Positions 9,427 through 17,903 of a DNA stretch of 64,000 nucleotides are shown here, in pieces. The DNA is from Candidatus Frackibacter sp. WG13 (GTDB taxonomy: Bacteria > Bacillota > Halanaerobiia > Halobacteroidales > Acetohalobiaceae). The stretch lies in contig NZ_FOTT01000014.1 of assembly GCF_900114655.1 (NCBI RefSeq), forward strand, positions 1-64,000, written 5' to 3'. Position numbers and translations under genes: made by a program. Position 1 is the first letter of the stretch, and each line of letters opens with the position of its first letter. A model generated the notes under the pieces. The model saw only the letters and a program-made list of their open reading frames with translations, was not told the DNA's origin and searched no databases.

Positions 9427-11163
9427 ATGAATGTGAAATTAATAACAAAAATTAAAAAGATGATAACCAAAAATCTCTTATTTAAAACTCTTTTCTTTTC
9501 AGGGATAGTCGGTTTAATTGGGTTATTAGTTCTAGGAGGTTTTGCTTATCGAATAACAAAAACTGAGCTACGAGAGTCATCAGAAATGATTTTAAATGCG
9601 ATTAATCATGAGTTATATGAACATATAGTTGATGAATTTGAGGAAAGAAAGGAAGATGCCTCTAATATAAAGAATGAAATTAAAGCTCGCATTCAAAAAA
9701 GCAATCAAAGTAACTTTGCTGAACGTGGCAAAAGTGGTTATACATATATAATTGATAAAGAAGGGGATTTAGTCTTTCACCCGAGCAAAGAAGGAGAAAA
9801 TATTGCTGGATATGAATTTGTTAATGAGATATTAAAGAAGAAAGAAGGAGAAATTTATTATAATTGGCAAGGAGAAGAAAAATATGCAACTTACAGTTAT
9901 ATTCCTGCTTTAGATTGGATAATTGTAACTAGTTGTTATATTGATGACATGACGGCCTCAGCTCAGCGTGTTGGTAGAATAATACTATTTTTAAGTATAT
10001 TAGCTATTGCTGTAATGGGTATTGGTGCTGTTTTTGTGACTAGACATATTACAGAACCAATTAATGAGTTATTTAATATTATTGAAGAAGCGGAAGAAGG
10101 CAATTTAACTGCTAGAGTTGATTTTAATGGTCGTGAAGATGAGTTAGGTCAGTTAGGTGCCAGTTTTAACCGTATGTTGGACCAGATTGTATGTTTAATT
10201 AAAGATGCGGCTGATACTAGTGATGAAGTAGCGAATGTTTCTACTAAATTATCTAGTATATCTGAAGAAGCTAGCATGCTTTCGAAGCAGGCAAGTTATA
10301 CTACCGATGAAATGGCTCAAGGAGCTGAGAAACAGTCGACTCAATTAGGAGAGATTTCTGAAATTATGAGTCAGATTTCTTCAGTTACTGAAGAAACTGC
10401 AGCTCAAGCTGAACATGCTCAAAATAAGGCAATTGATACTCTAGATAGAGCACAAGCAGGTGATGAAGCAGTAAGTAAAGTAATCAATAAGATGAATAAA
10501 ATTCAAAATACTGTTGAAGACTCGGCAGAAGTAGTTTATAAATTAGGAGAAAAATCAAATCAGATAGGAGAAATTATTGAGATAATCTCTAATATAGCTA
10601 AACAGACTGACTTATTAGCTTTAAACGCTGCGATTGAAGCCGCAAGGGCTGGTGAACATGGACAAGGCTTTGCTGTAGTTGCTGATGAAGTTAGAAAGTT
10701 AGCAGAAGAGTCACGGGAATCGGCTGAAAAAGTTACGGATATTATTAATGAAATTCAATCTGAAACAGATGAAGCAGTGAATGCTATTGAAGAAGGAACT
10801 AAGGAAGTAACCGAAGGTGAAGAGTTAGCTAATGAAGCTGGAGAAACATTGAGGAATATTATGGAATTCATGGAAGGTACAGTAGCTATGATTGAAGATA
10901 TTTCTAGTGGTGCTGAAGAACAGTCGGCTAATACACAACAAGTTGCTTCATCGGTTAATGAGATAACCGCTGTAGCTGAACAGACAGCTGCTGGTGCACA
11001 AGAGAATTTAGCTTTGGCTGAAGAACAGACTACCTCCGCTGATGAGGTTTCCGAGTTAGCTAAAGTTTTAAATAATAAGGTTGATGAGTTAGATTGTAAA
11101 ATTAATCGGTTTACACTTTCAGACGATAAAGAGTTAGAATCTGATAAGATGTCAAAGGAGTAA
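9427..11163 (+). CDS. Methyl-accepting chemotaxis protein with Cache sensor
   Basis: A 578-aa transmembrane chemoreceptor. A first helix spans about residues 20-43. An extracellular single-Cache-type sensor follows ([17 protein letters not shown] ... [16 protein letters not shown]). The second helix is at about 186-208, followed by HAMP and a long coiled-coil signalling domain. The conserved hairpin tip reads [20 protein letters not shown]. The ligand is unknown. GGGAGGA precedes ATG 9427. The gene stands alone, with no che or flagellar gene near it. Confidence 0.95.
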   Translation: MNVKLITKIKKMITKNLLFKTLFFSGIVGLIGLLVLGGFAYRITKTELRESSEMILNAINHELYEHIVDEFEERKEDASNIKNEIKARIQKSNQSNFAERGKSGYTYIIDKEGDLVFHPSKEGENIAGYEFVNEILKKKEGEIYYNWQGEEKYATYSYIPALDWIIVTSCYIDDMTASAQRVGRIILFLSILAIAVMGIGAVFVTRHITEPINELFNIIEEAEEGNLTARVDFNGREDELGQLGASFNRMLDQIVCLIKDAADTSDEVANVSTKLSSISEEASMLSKQASYTTDEMAQGAEKQSTQLGEISEIMSQISSVTEETAAQAEHAQNKAIDTLDRAQAGDEAVSKVINKMNKIQNTVEDSAEVVYKLGEKSNQIGEIIEIISNIAKQTDLLALNAAIEAARAGEHGQGFAVVADEVRKLAEESRESAEKVTDIINEIQSETDEAVNAIEEGTKEVTEGEELANEAGETLRNIMEFMEGTVAMIEDISSGAEEQSANTQQVASSVNEITAVAEQTAAGAQENLALAEEQTTSADEVSELAKVLNNKVDELDCKINRFTLSDDKELESDKMSKE

Positions 11164-11276
11164 TAGTCTATAAGAAAAGAATAACATCGGTTAAGAAATT
11201 AGATAAAAACACATAAATTAGTTTAGTATAGGAAATAATTGATAATAGAGATAACTGTTAAGGAGTAGATAAAGAG

Positions 11277-11687
11277 ATGACCTATGAATTAGCAGTGATA
11301 GGTATTGGTGATATTCGTCAGCAAGATAGAGGGGTTAGTATCCATCTTTTAGAAAGTCTGCAATATCGTTTTAATCAGAAATCAGTTAAATTTATTAATG
11401 GAGGGTTAGATGGGCAGTGTTTATTTGAACTATTAGAAGATATAGTAGCAAAGCGAATAATAGTTTTAGAGACAGCAGAGACAATTGTAACTCCCGGTAA
11501 GTTAAATTACTTAAAGATAACACCTGCTAAAGCAAGAATCTTAGAAGAATTGCTTTTAATAACTGTAGAACCGTTTAAGACTGATTGGGGGACTAAGTTA
11601 TCTTATCCTTTGGTCAAAAGGTATAATCTAATATTAAAGGAAATAGATTCTATAATTAAAGAGATGTTAGAACAAGCCACTAGTTGA
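11277..11687 (+). CDS. Hydrogenase maturation protease-like protein, probably non-catalytic
   Basis: 136 aa with the fold pattern of HyaD/HybD nickel-hydrogenase maturation endopeptidases: AVIGIGDIRQQDRGVSIHLLE in place of the usual GxGNxLxxDDGxG. The positions that bind nickel in HybD (Glu16, Asp62, His93) appear as Arg18, Glu65 and a non-His residue in ITVEPFKTDW. It may therefore be a degenerate or repurposed member. No hydrogenase subunit gene lies nearby. A hairpin terminator overlaps its stop. Confidence 0.6.
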   Translation: MTYELAVIGIGDIRQQDRGVSIHLLESLQYRFNQKSVKFINGGLDGQCLFELLEDIVAKRIIVLETAETIVTPGKLNYLKITPAKARILEELLLITVEPFKTDWGTKLSYPLVKRYNLILKEIDSIIKEMLEQATS

Positions 11688-11713
11688 TAAATTATTAGCT
11701 AGTGGTTTATTTG
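11675..11713 (+). terminator. Terminator after the hydrogenase-protease-like gene
   Basis: GCCACTAG (from 11676) pairs with CTAGTGGT (to about 11706), followed by TTTATTTG. The 5' arm overlaps the last codons of the gene. The loop is about 15 nt. Confidence 0.6.
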
Positions 11714-11886
11714 TCGTATAGAAAATTATACTTAATTTCAAATTGTGGGTAAATTGACTTTGCTCTTATATAGCAAATTATACTTTTTCTTTTTAGCAGA
11801 AGATGCAGGTAAAGAAGAATTTTTCTCGAATAAGTTAGATATAGTATTAAAATTTAGAATATTATTGATTGTAAGGTAGTGATTAG

Positions 11887-12399
11887 ATGGAGAGGTTAAA
11901 TAAGTTAATAGGTGATATAAAGTATAAACAATATTTAACTAAGATTAAACAACGCGAAAGAGAAAGAATATTCTGTAGACATAATTGGTCCCACTTTATT
12001 AATGTGGGGCGCATTGCCTATCTGTTAATGTTAGAGCAGAATTTAAAGGATAAGTTAATTAACATTTGGAAGCTACAAGAAGATTCTAAAGTACAGGAAA
12101 TAATTTATACAGCTGCTATCTTACATGATATTGGTCGTTGGAAAGAGTACGATACCGGTCAGGACCATGCACAAGTGAGTGCGGATTTGGCTGAAGGTCT
12201 CTTAATAGATCATGGATTTGTAGATTTAGAGCAAAGAATAATATTAAGAGCAATTAGAGAACATAGAGGAGAAAGCAATGGTAATAAATCACTTTTAGGT
12301 AATCTAATCTCCCGGGCTGATAATCTATCTAGAGATTGTCATGCCTGTTTAGCACGTCACAAATGTAAGAGTATCAAAAATCCTATTATCGAATATTAA
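11887..12399 (+). CDS. HD-domain phosphohydrolase
   Basis: 170 aa with the metal-dependent HD signature: a first His in RHNWSHFINVGRIAY (about 26-40), the HD pair in AAILHDIGRW (about 78-87) and a following GQDHAQVSADLAEG. HD proteins hydrolyse phosphate esters of nucleotides or related compounds. The C-terminus has a Cys-rich tail (CHACLARHKCK) that may bind metal. It lies 43 bp upstream of folP, so a link to folate supply is possible but unproven. Confidence 0.8.
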   Translation: MERLNKLIGDIKYKQYLTKIKQRERERIFCRHNWSHFINVGRIAYLLMLEQNLKDKLINIWKLQEDSKVQEIIYTAAILHDIGRWKEYDTGQDHAQVSADLAEGLLIDHGFVDLEQRIILRAIREHRGESNGNKSLLGNLISRADNLSRDCHACLARHKCKSIKNPIIEY

Positions 12400-12442
12400 A
12401 AATTTAATTAATACTAAAAATATCTTTAAGGAGGAACTATTA

Positions 12443-13642
12443 ATGCAGTTAGCAAGGGTGTTAGAGATTAAGGATCAAACTAAATTTGAAGCTGAATTAG
12501 AAGAATTAGGGACGGATAAAGAAGGCTTAGGTATTATGGCACCTAAGTCACAATATTATACAATTAAATTGAAAGATGTACCTTTAAGAGCAGCCCTAAT
12601 CTTAAAACAAGAAATGTTAGCTAAAGATGGAGAAGCCGCCTTACCGCGAGCAGCTGGAAGTTTAAAAGTGGAAGAGACAGATATGATCTTAATGGGTACA
12701 AAGACCACTTATAAGAAAGTGGCGAAGGTCTTAAAACTACAGCCGTTTGGTCTTAAAGAGATAGGTAATTTAATTAAGAAAACTTTAGCTAATTATGAAG
12801 ATAAATTAAAATCAATTTCTGGACCTGGTTACCAATTCGACTTTGGAAAAAAGACATATGTGATGGGAATATTAAATGTAACTCCTGATTCCTTTTCTGA
12901 CGGAGGACAATTTGATCAATTAGATATAGCAGTTAAACATGCCAAAGAGATGGTAGCCAATGGGGCTGATATTATTGATATTGGTGGAGAATCTACACGG
13001 CCTGGTTCTGACCCTTTACCATTAGAAGATGAACTAGAGAGAGTAATACCAGCAATTGAGCGTTTAACAGATGAGATAGATGTACCAATCTCAATTGATA
13101 CTTATAAAAGTAAAGTTGGAAGAGCGGCATTAGAAGCTGGTGCACATATCATTAATGATGTAACTGGTTTTAAGGCAGAGCCAGAATTGGCTAAAGTTGC
13201 TGCTGAATATGGGGCTCCAGTGATAGTTATGCATACTCAAGGGATGCCTAAGGAGATGCAAAAAAACCCAAGTTATGATGACTTGATTTCAGAGATTTTA
13301 GAGTATTTACAAGAAAGTATAAATACTGCTTTAGAAGCAGGATTAGAGAAGAATAAGATTATTATTGATCCCGGTATCGGCTTTGGGAAGACTACTGACC
13401 ACAATTTGGAAATAATGCAGCGATTAGGTGAATTTAAAAGTTTAGGACAACCGATCTTATTAGGGACTTCACGGAAATCTATGATTGGTAATACTTTAAA
13501 TCTACCGGTTGAGGAGCGAGTAGAAGGAACAGGAGCTACAGTCAGTATTGGGATTGCTAATGGTGCAGATATAGTTAGAGTTCATGATGTGAAAGAGATG
13601 GCTAGAGTAGCAAAAATGACAGATGCAATGGTAAGGAGATAA
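12443..13642 (+). CDS. folP: Dihydropteroate synthase
   Basis: 399 aa. The catalytic TIM barrel occupies about residues 130-399 with all hallmark blocks: MGILNVTPDSFSDGG, DIIDIGGESTRPGSDP, PISIDTYKSKV, IIIDPGIGFGKTTDHN and LLGTSRKSMIG. The enzyme joins pABA to 6-hydroxymethyl-dihydropterin diphosphate. The first ~130 residues are an extra domain seen in many clostridial FolP proteins, whose role is not established. AAGGAGG precedes ATG 12443. folB begins 2 bp after the stop. Confidence 0.95.
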   Translation: MQLARVLEIKDQTKFEAELEELGTDKEGLGIMAPKSQYYTIKLKDVPLRAALILKQEMLAKDGEAALPRAAGSLKVEETDMILMGTKTTYKKVAKVLKLQPFGLKEIGNLIKKTLANYEDKLKSISGPGYQFDFGKKTYVMGILNVTPDSFSDGGQFDQLDIAVKHAKEMVANGADIIDIGGESTRPGSDPLPLEDELERVIPAIERLTDEIDVPISIDTYKSKVGRAALEAGAHIINDVTGFKAEPELAKVAAEYGAPVIVMHTQGMPKEMQKNPSYDDLISEILEYLQESINTALEAGLEKNKIIIDPGIGFGKTTDHNLEIMQRLGEFKSLGQPILLGTSRKSMIGNTLNLPVEERVEGTGATVSIGIANGADIVRVHDVKEMARVAKMTDAMVRR

Positions 13643-13644
13643 AA

Positions 13645-14007
13645 ATGGCTGATTATATTCGTTTAAAAGGATTAGAATTTTATGGTTATCATGGTGTAAT
13701 GGAAGCAGAGAAAGAGTTAGGTCAACGGTTCATTATTGACCTAACTCTAAAGACTAATTTAAAAGAAGCAGGAAGAAGTGACCAAGTAAAGAAAACTATT
13801 AATTATGCTGAAGTTTATGATGAAGTAAAAGAGATAGTGGAAGGTAAAGCTTATGATTTAATAGAAACAGTAGCTGAGAAAATATCTGATAAATTATTGG
13901 CTGAATTTAAAACTCTAGAAATAATAAAAGTAGTAGTCAAAAAACCTGAAGTGCCTATTCCTGGTGTTTTAGAGTGGGTTGAGGTAGAGATAGAGAGGAG
14001 TAGATAG
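13645..14007 (+). CDS. folB: Dihydroneopterin aldolase
   Basis: 120 aa, the family length. The sequence begins IRLKGLEFYGYHGVMEAEKELGQRF, the typical FolB entry with the YGYHG substrate-binding motif, and holds TINYAEVYDEV and a C-terminal VVVKKPEVPIPG block with the catalytic Lys region. It cleaves dihydroneopterin to 6-hydroxymethyl-dihydropterin and glycolaldehyde. It is packed between folP and folK with 2-bp gaps. Confidence 0.95.
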   Translation: MADYIRLKGLEFYGYHGVMEAEKELGQRFIIDLTLKTNLKEAGRSDQVKKTINYAEVYDEVKEIVEGKAYDLIETVAEKISDKLLAEFKTLEIIKVVVKKPEVPIPGVLEWVEVEIERSR

Positions 14008-14009
14008 GT

Positions 14010-14498
14010 GTGGAAGTAGTGTATCTTAGTTTAGGCTCTAATTTAGGCGATAGGGAAGAGTATTTGAGAGATGCTATTATTAAATTAAAAGATAATAAGG
14101 CGATTGAGTTGAAGAAGGTTTCATCGATATATCAGACAGATCCAGTCGGTTATACTGAACAGCCAGATTTTTTAAATCTAGTTGTAAAAGTTGAAACTTT
14201 CTTAAATCCTATTGAATTGTTAGATTATATACAGAAAGTAGAATTAGATTTAGAAAGGGTTAGAGATATTCGTTGGGGACCTCGAACTATAGATATAGAT
14301 ATTATTCTATTTGGTGAACGCAAGGTTAATACTGAGCGACTAACTATTCCTCACATGCGTTTTCATGAACGTGCTTTTGTATTAGCTCCTTTAGCTGAGT
14401 TAACAACGGAGGTTGTTTATGATGGTAAGACAGCAACTGAACTTTTGGATCACCTATCAACAGAATTGGAAATAGAAGAGTACGCTGCTAAGCTATAA
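14010..14498 (+). CDS. folK: 2-amino-4-hydroxy-6-hydroxymethyldihydropteridine diphosphokinase (HPPK)
   Basis: 162 aa. SLGSNLGDREEYL at the N-terminus, the YQTDPVGYTEQPDFLN segment and RWGPRTIDIDIILFG (ATP/Mg2+-binding Asp pair) identify HPPK, which makes the pterin diphosphate used by FolP. The start is GTG 14010, two bases after the folB stop, with GAGAGGAG upstream. No folE or pab genes are present nearby. The stop is followed directly by the fur promoter. Confidence 0.95.
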   Translation: MEVVYLSLGSNLGDREEYLRDAIIKLKDNKAIELKKVSSIYQTDPVGYTEQPDFLNLVVKVETFLNPIELLDYIQKVELDLERVRDIRWGPRTIDIDIILFGERKVNTERLTIPHMRFHERAFVLAPLAELTTEVVYDGKTATELLDHLSTELEIEEYAAKL

Positions 14499-14499
14499 T

Positions 14500-14528
14500 T
14501 TGACAATGATAATCTCTTGCGATATAAT
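14500..14528 (+). promoter_or_regulatory. fur promoter with overlapping Fur-type operator
   Basis: TTGACA (14500-14505), 17-bp spacer, TATAAT (14523-14528). The -35 and spacer contain TGACAATGATAATC, a half-conserved Fur box. The same arrangement is found upstream of feoA at 15360-15388. It implies autoregulation of fur. Confidence 0.75.
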
Positions 14529-14567
14529 ATTTATATAATGAAATAATTTAATATAGTGGGTGAAAAT

Positions 14568-14996
14568 ATGACTGTTGATGTTAAGGAAGTTCAGGAAAAG
14601 CTATCTGTTAATAATTATAAGATGACTTCGCAAAGAAAACTTATCTTAAAGATTATAATGAATAATGAAGGGAAACATTTGAGTGCTGAAGAGATTTATG
14701 CTAAAGTGAAAGAAGCTAATCCAGGTATCGGTTTAGCTACAGTATATCGAACTCTGGAATTGTTTTCTGAATTAGGAGTTATTCATCAATTGAATTTTGA
14801 TGATAATTGTCGTAGATATGAATTAGATCATGGGGAAGATCATCATCATCATTTAATCTGTGTGAAGTGCGGTGAAATCACGGAATTTAATGATTATATT
14901 TTAGAAGAATTTGAAGAGGATATTGAAAAAGAACATAACTTTATTGTTTCTGACCATAGAATTAAATTTTATGGCTATTGTGGGAACTGCCAATAG
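14568..14996 (+). CDS. fur: Fur-family metalloregulator
   Basis: 142 aa. The N-terminal winged helix contains TSQRKLILKIIM and GLATVYRTLELFSELGVI (recognition helix). The C-terminal metal domain has HGEDHHHHLICVKCGE with two Cys, and a second CGNC pair at the end. With iron bound it represses target promoters. Fur is preferred over PerR because Fur-box sequences and feoAB follow directly. ATG 14568 is chosen since GTGGGTG is well placed before it; an in-frame GTG at 14556 overlaps that site. Confidence 0.9.
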   Translation: MTVDVKEVQEKLSVNNYKMTSQRKLILKIIMNNEGKHLSAEEIYAKVKEANPGIGLATVYRTLELFSELGVIHQLNFDDNCRRYELDHGEDHHHHLICVKCGEITEFNDYILEEFEEDIEKEHNFIVSDHRIKFYGYCGNCQ

Positions 14997-15007
14997 CCTT
15001 TTTATTT
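14973..15007 (+). terminator. fur terminator
   Basis: GGCTATTG (14973-14980) pairs with CAATAGCC (14991-14998), followed by TTTTTATTT. The hairpin overlaps the fur stop codon. Confidence 0.8.
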
Positions 15008-15016
15008 CTAAATCAA

Positions 15017-15031
15017 TGATAATGATTATCA
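15017..15031. promoter_or_regulatory. Perfect Fur box upstream of the DUF2325 gene
   Basis: TGATAATGATTATCA is a perfect 7-1-7 palindrome matching the Fur consensus. It lies 25 bp before the DUF2325 start, between the fur terminator and that gene. Confidence 0.85.
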
Positions 15032-15055
15032 ATATTATGAAAAGGAGTGATTATT

Positions 15056-15343
15056 ATGTCAATCTTAGTTGTTGGCGGAGATAGGTTAGGCAAGATACCG
15101 AACAAGTTAGATTCAGTCGGTTTTGATAAAATTATGCATATCAGTGGTAGAAAGAAGTCACAAGTTAATTGGAAGCTACCGTTACAAACGGATTTAGTTT
15201 TAGTATTAACAGATTATGTAAGTCATAATCTTTCTGATGCTATGAAAGCAAAAGCTAAATCAAAAGATATTCCTATATTATTTTCAAGAAGAGCTTGGTC
15301 CTCAATCTATAAGACTTTAGATTTTACTGGTTTTTTAAAGTAG
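15056..15343 (+). CDS. DUF2325 domain protein under Fur control
   Basis: 95 aa, starting SILVVGGDRLGKIPNKL and containing LVLVLTDYVSHNLSDAMK and a Cys-less C-terminal part, as in DUF2325. The molecular role of this family is not established. AAGGAGTG is placed correctly for ATG 15056; GTG 15047 lies inside that site. It follows a perfect Fur box and precedes feoAB, so iron limitation should induce it. It could be a small adaptor of iron uptake or of the response, but nothing in the sequence proves this. Confidence 0.75.
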   Translation: MSILVVGGDRLGKIPNKLDSVGFDKIMHISGRKKSQVNWKLPLQTDLVLVLTDYVSHNLSDAMKAKAKSKDIPILFSRRAWSSIYKTLDFTGFLK

Positions 15344-15359
15344 TTTATCACTTTTTGGT

Positions 15360-15388
15360 TTGACAATGATAATCAATTGGAATATAAT
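15360..15388 (+). promoter_or_regulatory. feoAB promoter with overlapping Fur-type operator
   Basis: TTGACA (15360-15365), 17-bp spacer, TATAAT (15383-15388). TGACAATGATAATCAATTG spans the -35 and spacer. The first 14 bases are identical to those in the fur promoter. Confidence 0.8.
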
Positions 15389-15517
15389 ATAAATGTAAAT
15401 AAGAATTATGTAATAATAATTCTTGTGAAGAGATTAATAATTTAAGGGGATTTTACATAATAATTTTATTACTTAGTGAAAAAGATTATTATTCTTATAA
15501 CCAAGGAGGAGATAGGG

Positions 15518-15754
15518 ATGACCTTAGATCAAGCTAAAAAAGGTCAAGATATAGAGATTATTTCAATTCCTGATGAAATTGTGCGTGCACAGACACTTCG
15601 TTTTGGAATTTCTGAAGGCTCAAAAGTAGAATGTTACACTAGGGTGCCACGGGGGCCGGTTATTTTAAAGAAGAATTTACAAGAGATTGCGGTTGGTTAT
15701 GATTTAGCTAAGAGGATAGAAGTTAAGTTAGTTAATGAAGGAGTAGATTACTAA
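15518..15754 (+). CDS. feoA: Ferrous iron transport protein A
   Basis: A 78-aa SH3-like FeoA with the standard layout: MTLDQAKKGQDIEII, LRFGISEGSKVEC and PVILKKNLQEIAVGYDLAKRI. FeoA associates with FeoB and is needed for Fe2+ uptake, although its biochemical role is still unclear. ATG 15518 follows AAGGAGG at the right distance. A GTG at 15476 is in frame but would add an atypical leader. The stop overlaps the feoB ATG by one base. Confidence 0.9.
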   Translation: MTLDQAKKGQDIEIISIPDEIVRAQTLRFGISEGSKVECYTRVPRGPVILKKNLQEIAVGYDLAKRIEVKLVNEGVDY

Positions 15755-17604
15755 TGGCAGGACATTGTCATGAAGTCGTTGATACTATTGAAGTTCCTGA
15801 GGGTGCCAAACGAATTGTTTTAGCTGGGAATCCTAATGTAGGTAAATCTATCTTCTTCAATGAATTAACTGGTGTTTATGTTGATGTTTCTAATTTTCCA
15901 GGGACGACATTGGATATTAGTTATGGTAAATATGAAGGAGATATAGTTATTGATACTCCAGGTGTGTATGGTGTTTCGTCTTTCAATGATGAAGAAATTG
16001 TAGCTAGAGATGTAATTATGGAAGCAGATGTAGTCTTAAATATAGTTGATGCTGTTCACTTAGAAAGAGATTTATTTTTAACTCAACAAATTATAGATAT
16101 GGGTATTCCGGTAGTTGTTGCTTTAAACATGATGGATGAAGCAGAGAAGAATGGTTTAGAAATTGACATTAAAAAGCTTGAAAAAACTTTAGGAGTACCG
16201 GTTGTGCCTACGATAGCACCGAAAGGGATTGGCTTAAATGATGTTAAAGAAGCTCTTAGTGAGGCGAGAGTAGGTAAGACTGATCAGCAATTACAACAAA
16301 AGATAGAAAGAGTGAGAGGTAAAGTAGATAGTCGTCCAGAAGCATTGTTAATCTTAGAAGACGACCCTAATGTAGCAGATAGGCATGGAATAGATGTACC
16401 AGGAGAAAGAGAGAGTATATATAAAGAAAGAAGAAAACGAGTAAATAAGATTATTGATCAAGTAGTCACTCGTAATGAGAATAAGAATTCCTTTAAAAAT
16501 ATGTTAGGACGTTTGATGGTTAAACCGCTTACAGGAATTCCAATTTTACTTTTAGTTTTATATGCTATGTACCAATTAGTAGGAGTCTTTATTGCTCAAA
16601 CAGTAGTAGATTTCACCGAAGGGACAGTCTTTGCTGGGATGTATGAGCCATTCATTCGAGGCATAGTGACTAAAGTGATATCTGCAGAGTCTGCATTAGG
16701 GACTATTTTAATAGGTGAATTTGGAGTTTTAACTATGACAGTTACTTATACGCTAGGATTATTACTTCCGTTAGTTATTGGATTCTATTTCTTCTTATCT
16801 TTGATGGAAGATTCCGGTTATCTTCCTCGGGTAGCTACGCTAGTAGATAGAGTATTAACTAAGTTAGGTTTAAATGGAAGAGCAGTTATACCATTAATTT
16901 TAGGTTTTGGTTGTGTAACTATGGCTACAATTACTACTAGATTATTAGGATCTAAGCGAGAACGAATTATTGCTACTTTCTTATTAGGATTAGCAATTCC
17001 TTGTTCGGCACAGCTAGGAGTTATAGCTGGATTAATTGCGCCTTTAGGTTTTAGTGCTTTATTATTATATACAACGGTTATTTTTGTTGTCTTTATTATA
17101 GCGGGTACTATGTTACATGCTGTGTTACCAGGTGATTCTACAGATTTATTAATTGACTTACCACCTTTAAGAATGCCGAGAATTGGTAATGTAATGACAA
17201 AGACATTTAATAAAGCACGGATGTTTGTTGAAGAGGCAGGGCCTATCTTTGCTTTAGGAGCATTAATTATTAGTGTTATGAAGCTTCAGGGTTGGTTAGT
17301 GGCGATTCAAAACTTTGTAGCCCCAATTACTGTTAGTTGGTTGAAACTACCTAAGGAAGCAGCAGTAGCTTTCATTATGGGTATCGTAAGAAGAGACTTT
17401 GGAGCTGCTGGTCTAACTGGCTTAGCCCTATCACCTGAACAGACTTTAGTTTCGTTAATTACTATTACTTTATTTGTACCGTGTATAGCAGCGATGATGA
17501 TTATCTTTAAAGAGAGAAATTGGAAAGAAGCGGTTTTAATCTGGTTAGGAAGTTGGATAACTGCCTTCACTGTGGGAGGCTTAGTTGCTCAAGTTTTAAT
17601 ATAA
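15754..17604 (+). CDS. feoB: Ferrous iron transporter B
   Basis: A 616-aa inner-membrane Fe2+ transporter with a cytosolic G domain. G1 is GNPNVGKS (25-32), G2 lies in NFPGTT, G3 is DTPG (67-70) and G4 is NMMD (125-128). A helical spacer (about 160-250) precedes two Gate domains in the membrane part, with the conserved GFGCVTMATITTR and IPCSAQLGVIAGL blocks. Length is a little short of the ~700-aa norm but the core is complete. The gene is translationally coupled to feoA through ATG overlap. Confidence 0.95.
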   Translation: MAGHCHEVVDTIEVPEGAKRIVLAGNPNVGKSIFFNELTGVYVDVSNFPGTTLDISYGKYEGDIVIDTPGVYGVSSFNDEEIVARDVIMEADVVLNIVDAVHLERDLFLTQQIIDMGIPVVVALNMMDEAEKNGLEIDIKKLEKTLGVPVVPTIAPKGIGLNDVKEALSEARVGKTDQQLQQKIERVRGKVDSRPEALLILEDDPNVADRHGIDVPGERESIYKERRKRVNKIIDQVVTRNENKNSFKNMLGRLMVKPLTGIPILLLVLYAMYQLVGVFIAQTVVDFTEGTVFAGMYEPFIRGIVTKVISAESALGTILIGEFGVLTMTVTYTLGLLLPLVIGFYFFLSLMEDSGYLPRVATLVDRVLTKLGLNGRAVIPLILGFGCVTMATITTRLLGSKRERIIATFLLGLAIPCSAQLGVIAGLIAPLGFSALLLYTTVIFVVFIIAGTMLHAVLPGDSTDLLIDLPPLRMPRIGNVMTKTFNKARMFVEEAGPIFALGALIISVMKLQGWLVAIQNFVAPITVSWLKLPKEAAVAFIMGIVRRDFGAAGLTGLALSPEQTLVSLITITLFVPCIAAMMIIFKERNWKEAVLIWLGSWITAFTVGGLVAQVLI

Positions 17605-17624
17605 AGAATAAAGGATGAAATAAA

Positions 17625-17786
17625 ATGTTTGCAAAGGATAATTGTGAATTGAAAGAGGAAGAAGAGTCTATTACTTGCCCTCAATGTGGTGTAAAAGTTA
17701 ATATAGAAGAACTAGAAAGTTTAAGGTGTCCTCGTTGTTTTGCTGTTCTACTAAAGAAATGTGAGGATTGTAATAAATGCAAATGA
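17625..17786 (+). CDS. Small zinc-ribbon protein, 53 aa
   Basis: ATG 17625 to TGA 17784-17786, preceded by AAGGATG. The protein holds two knuckle pairs, CPQCG (about residues 18-22) and CPRC (about 35-38), then a CEDCNKC tail, giving eight cysteines in 53 residues. It starts 20 bp after feoB, before the operon terminator, so it is co-transcribed with feoAB. Small Cys-rich proteins near feoB (FeoC-like or others) occur in many bacteria, but this one is not recognisable as FeoC. Metal binding is likely; function is unknown. Confidence 0.75.
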   Translation: MFAKDNCELKEEEESITCPQCGVKVNIEELESLRCPRCFAVLLKKCEDCNKCK

Positions 17787-17794
17787 TTATCATA

Positions 17795-17838
17795 GTTACC
17801 TTTAGTCTATACTTATAGGCTGAAGGTAACTTTATTTA
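17795..17838 (+). terminator. Terminator of the feo operon
   Basis: GTTACCTT (17795-17802) pairs with AAGGTAAC (17823-17830), with an inner AGTCTA/TAGGCT stem, followed by TTTATTTATT. Confidence 0.8.
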
Positions 17839-17867
17839 TTGTGAAGTAAAATTCAATTTTTAAAATA

Positions 17868-17880
17868 GATAATAATTATC
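17868..17880. promoter_or_regulatory. Fur-type box before the half-Gate gene pair
   Basis: GATAATAATTATC is a 6-1-6 palindrome equal to the Fur core, 24 bp before ATG 17904. TATAAA at about 17885-17890 may be the -10, which would put the box in the promoter spacer. It suggests that the two following genes belong to the iron regulon. Confidence 0.65.
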
Positions 17881-17903
17881 CTGTTATAAAAAGGGGGAAT
17901 TAG

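Noticed and set aside
14556-14567. GTG 14556 as the start of fur
   Set aside because: It is part of the GTGGGTG ribosome site for ATG 14568, and the family starts there.
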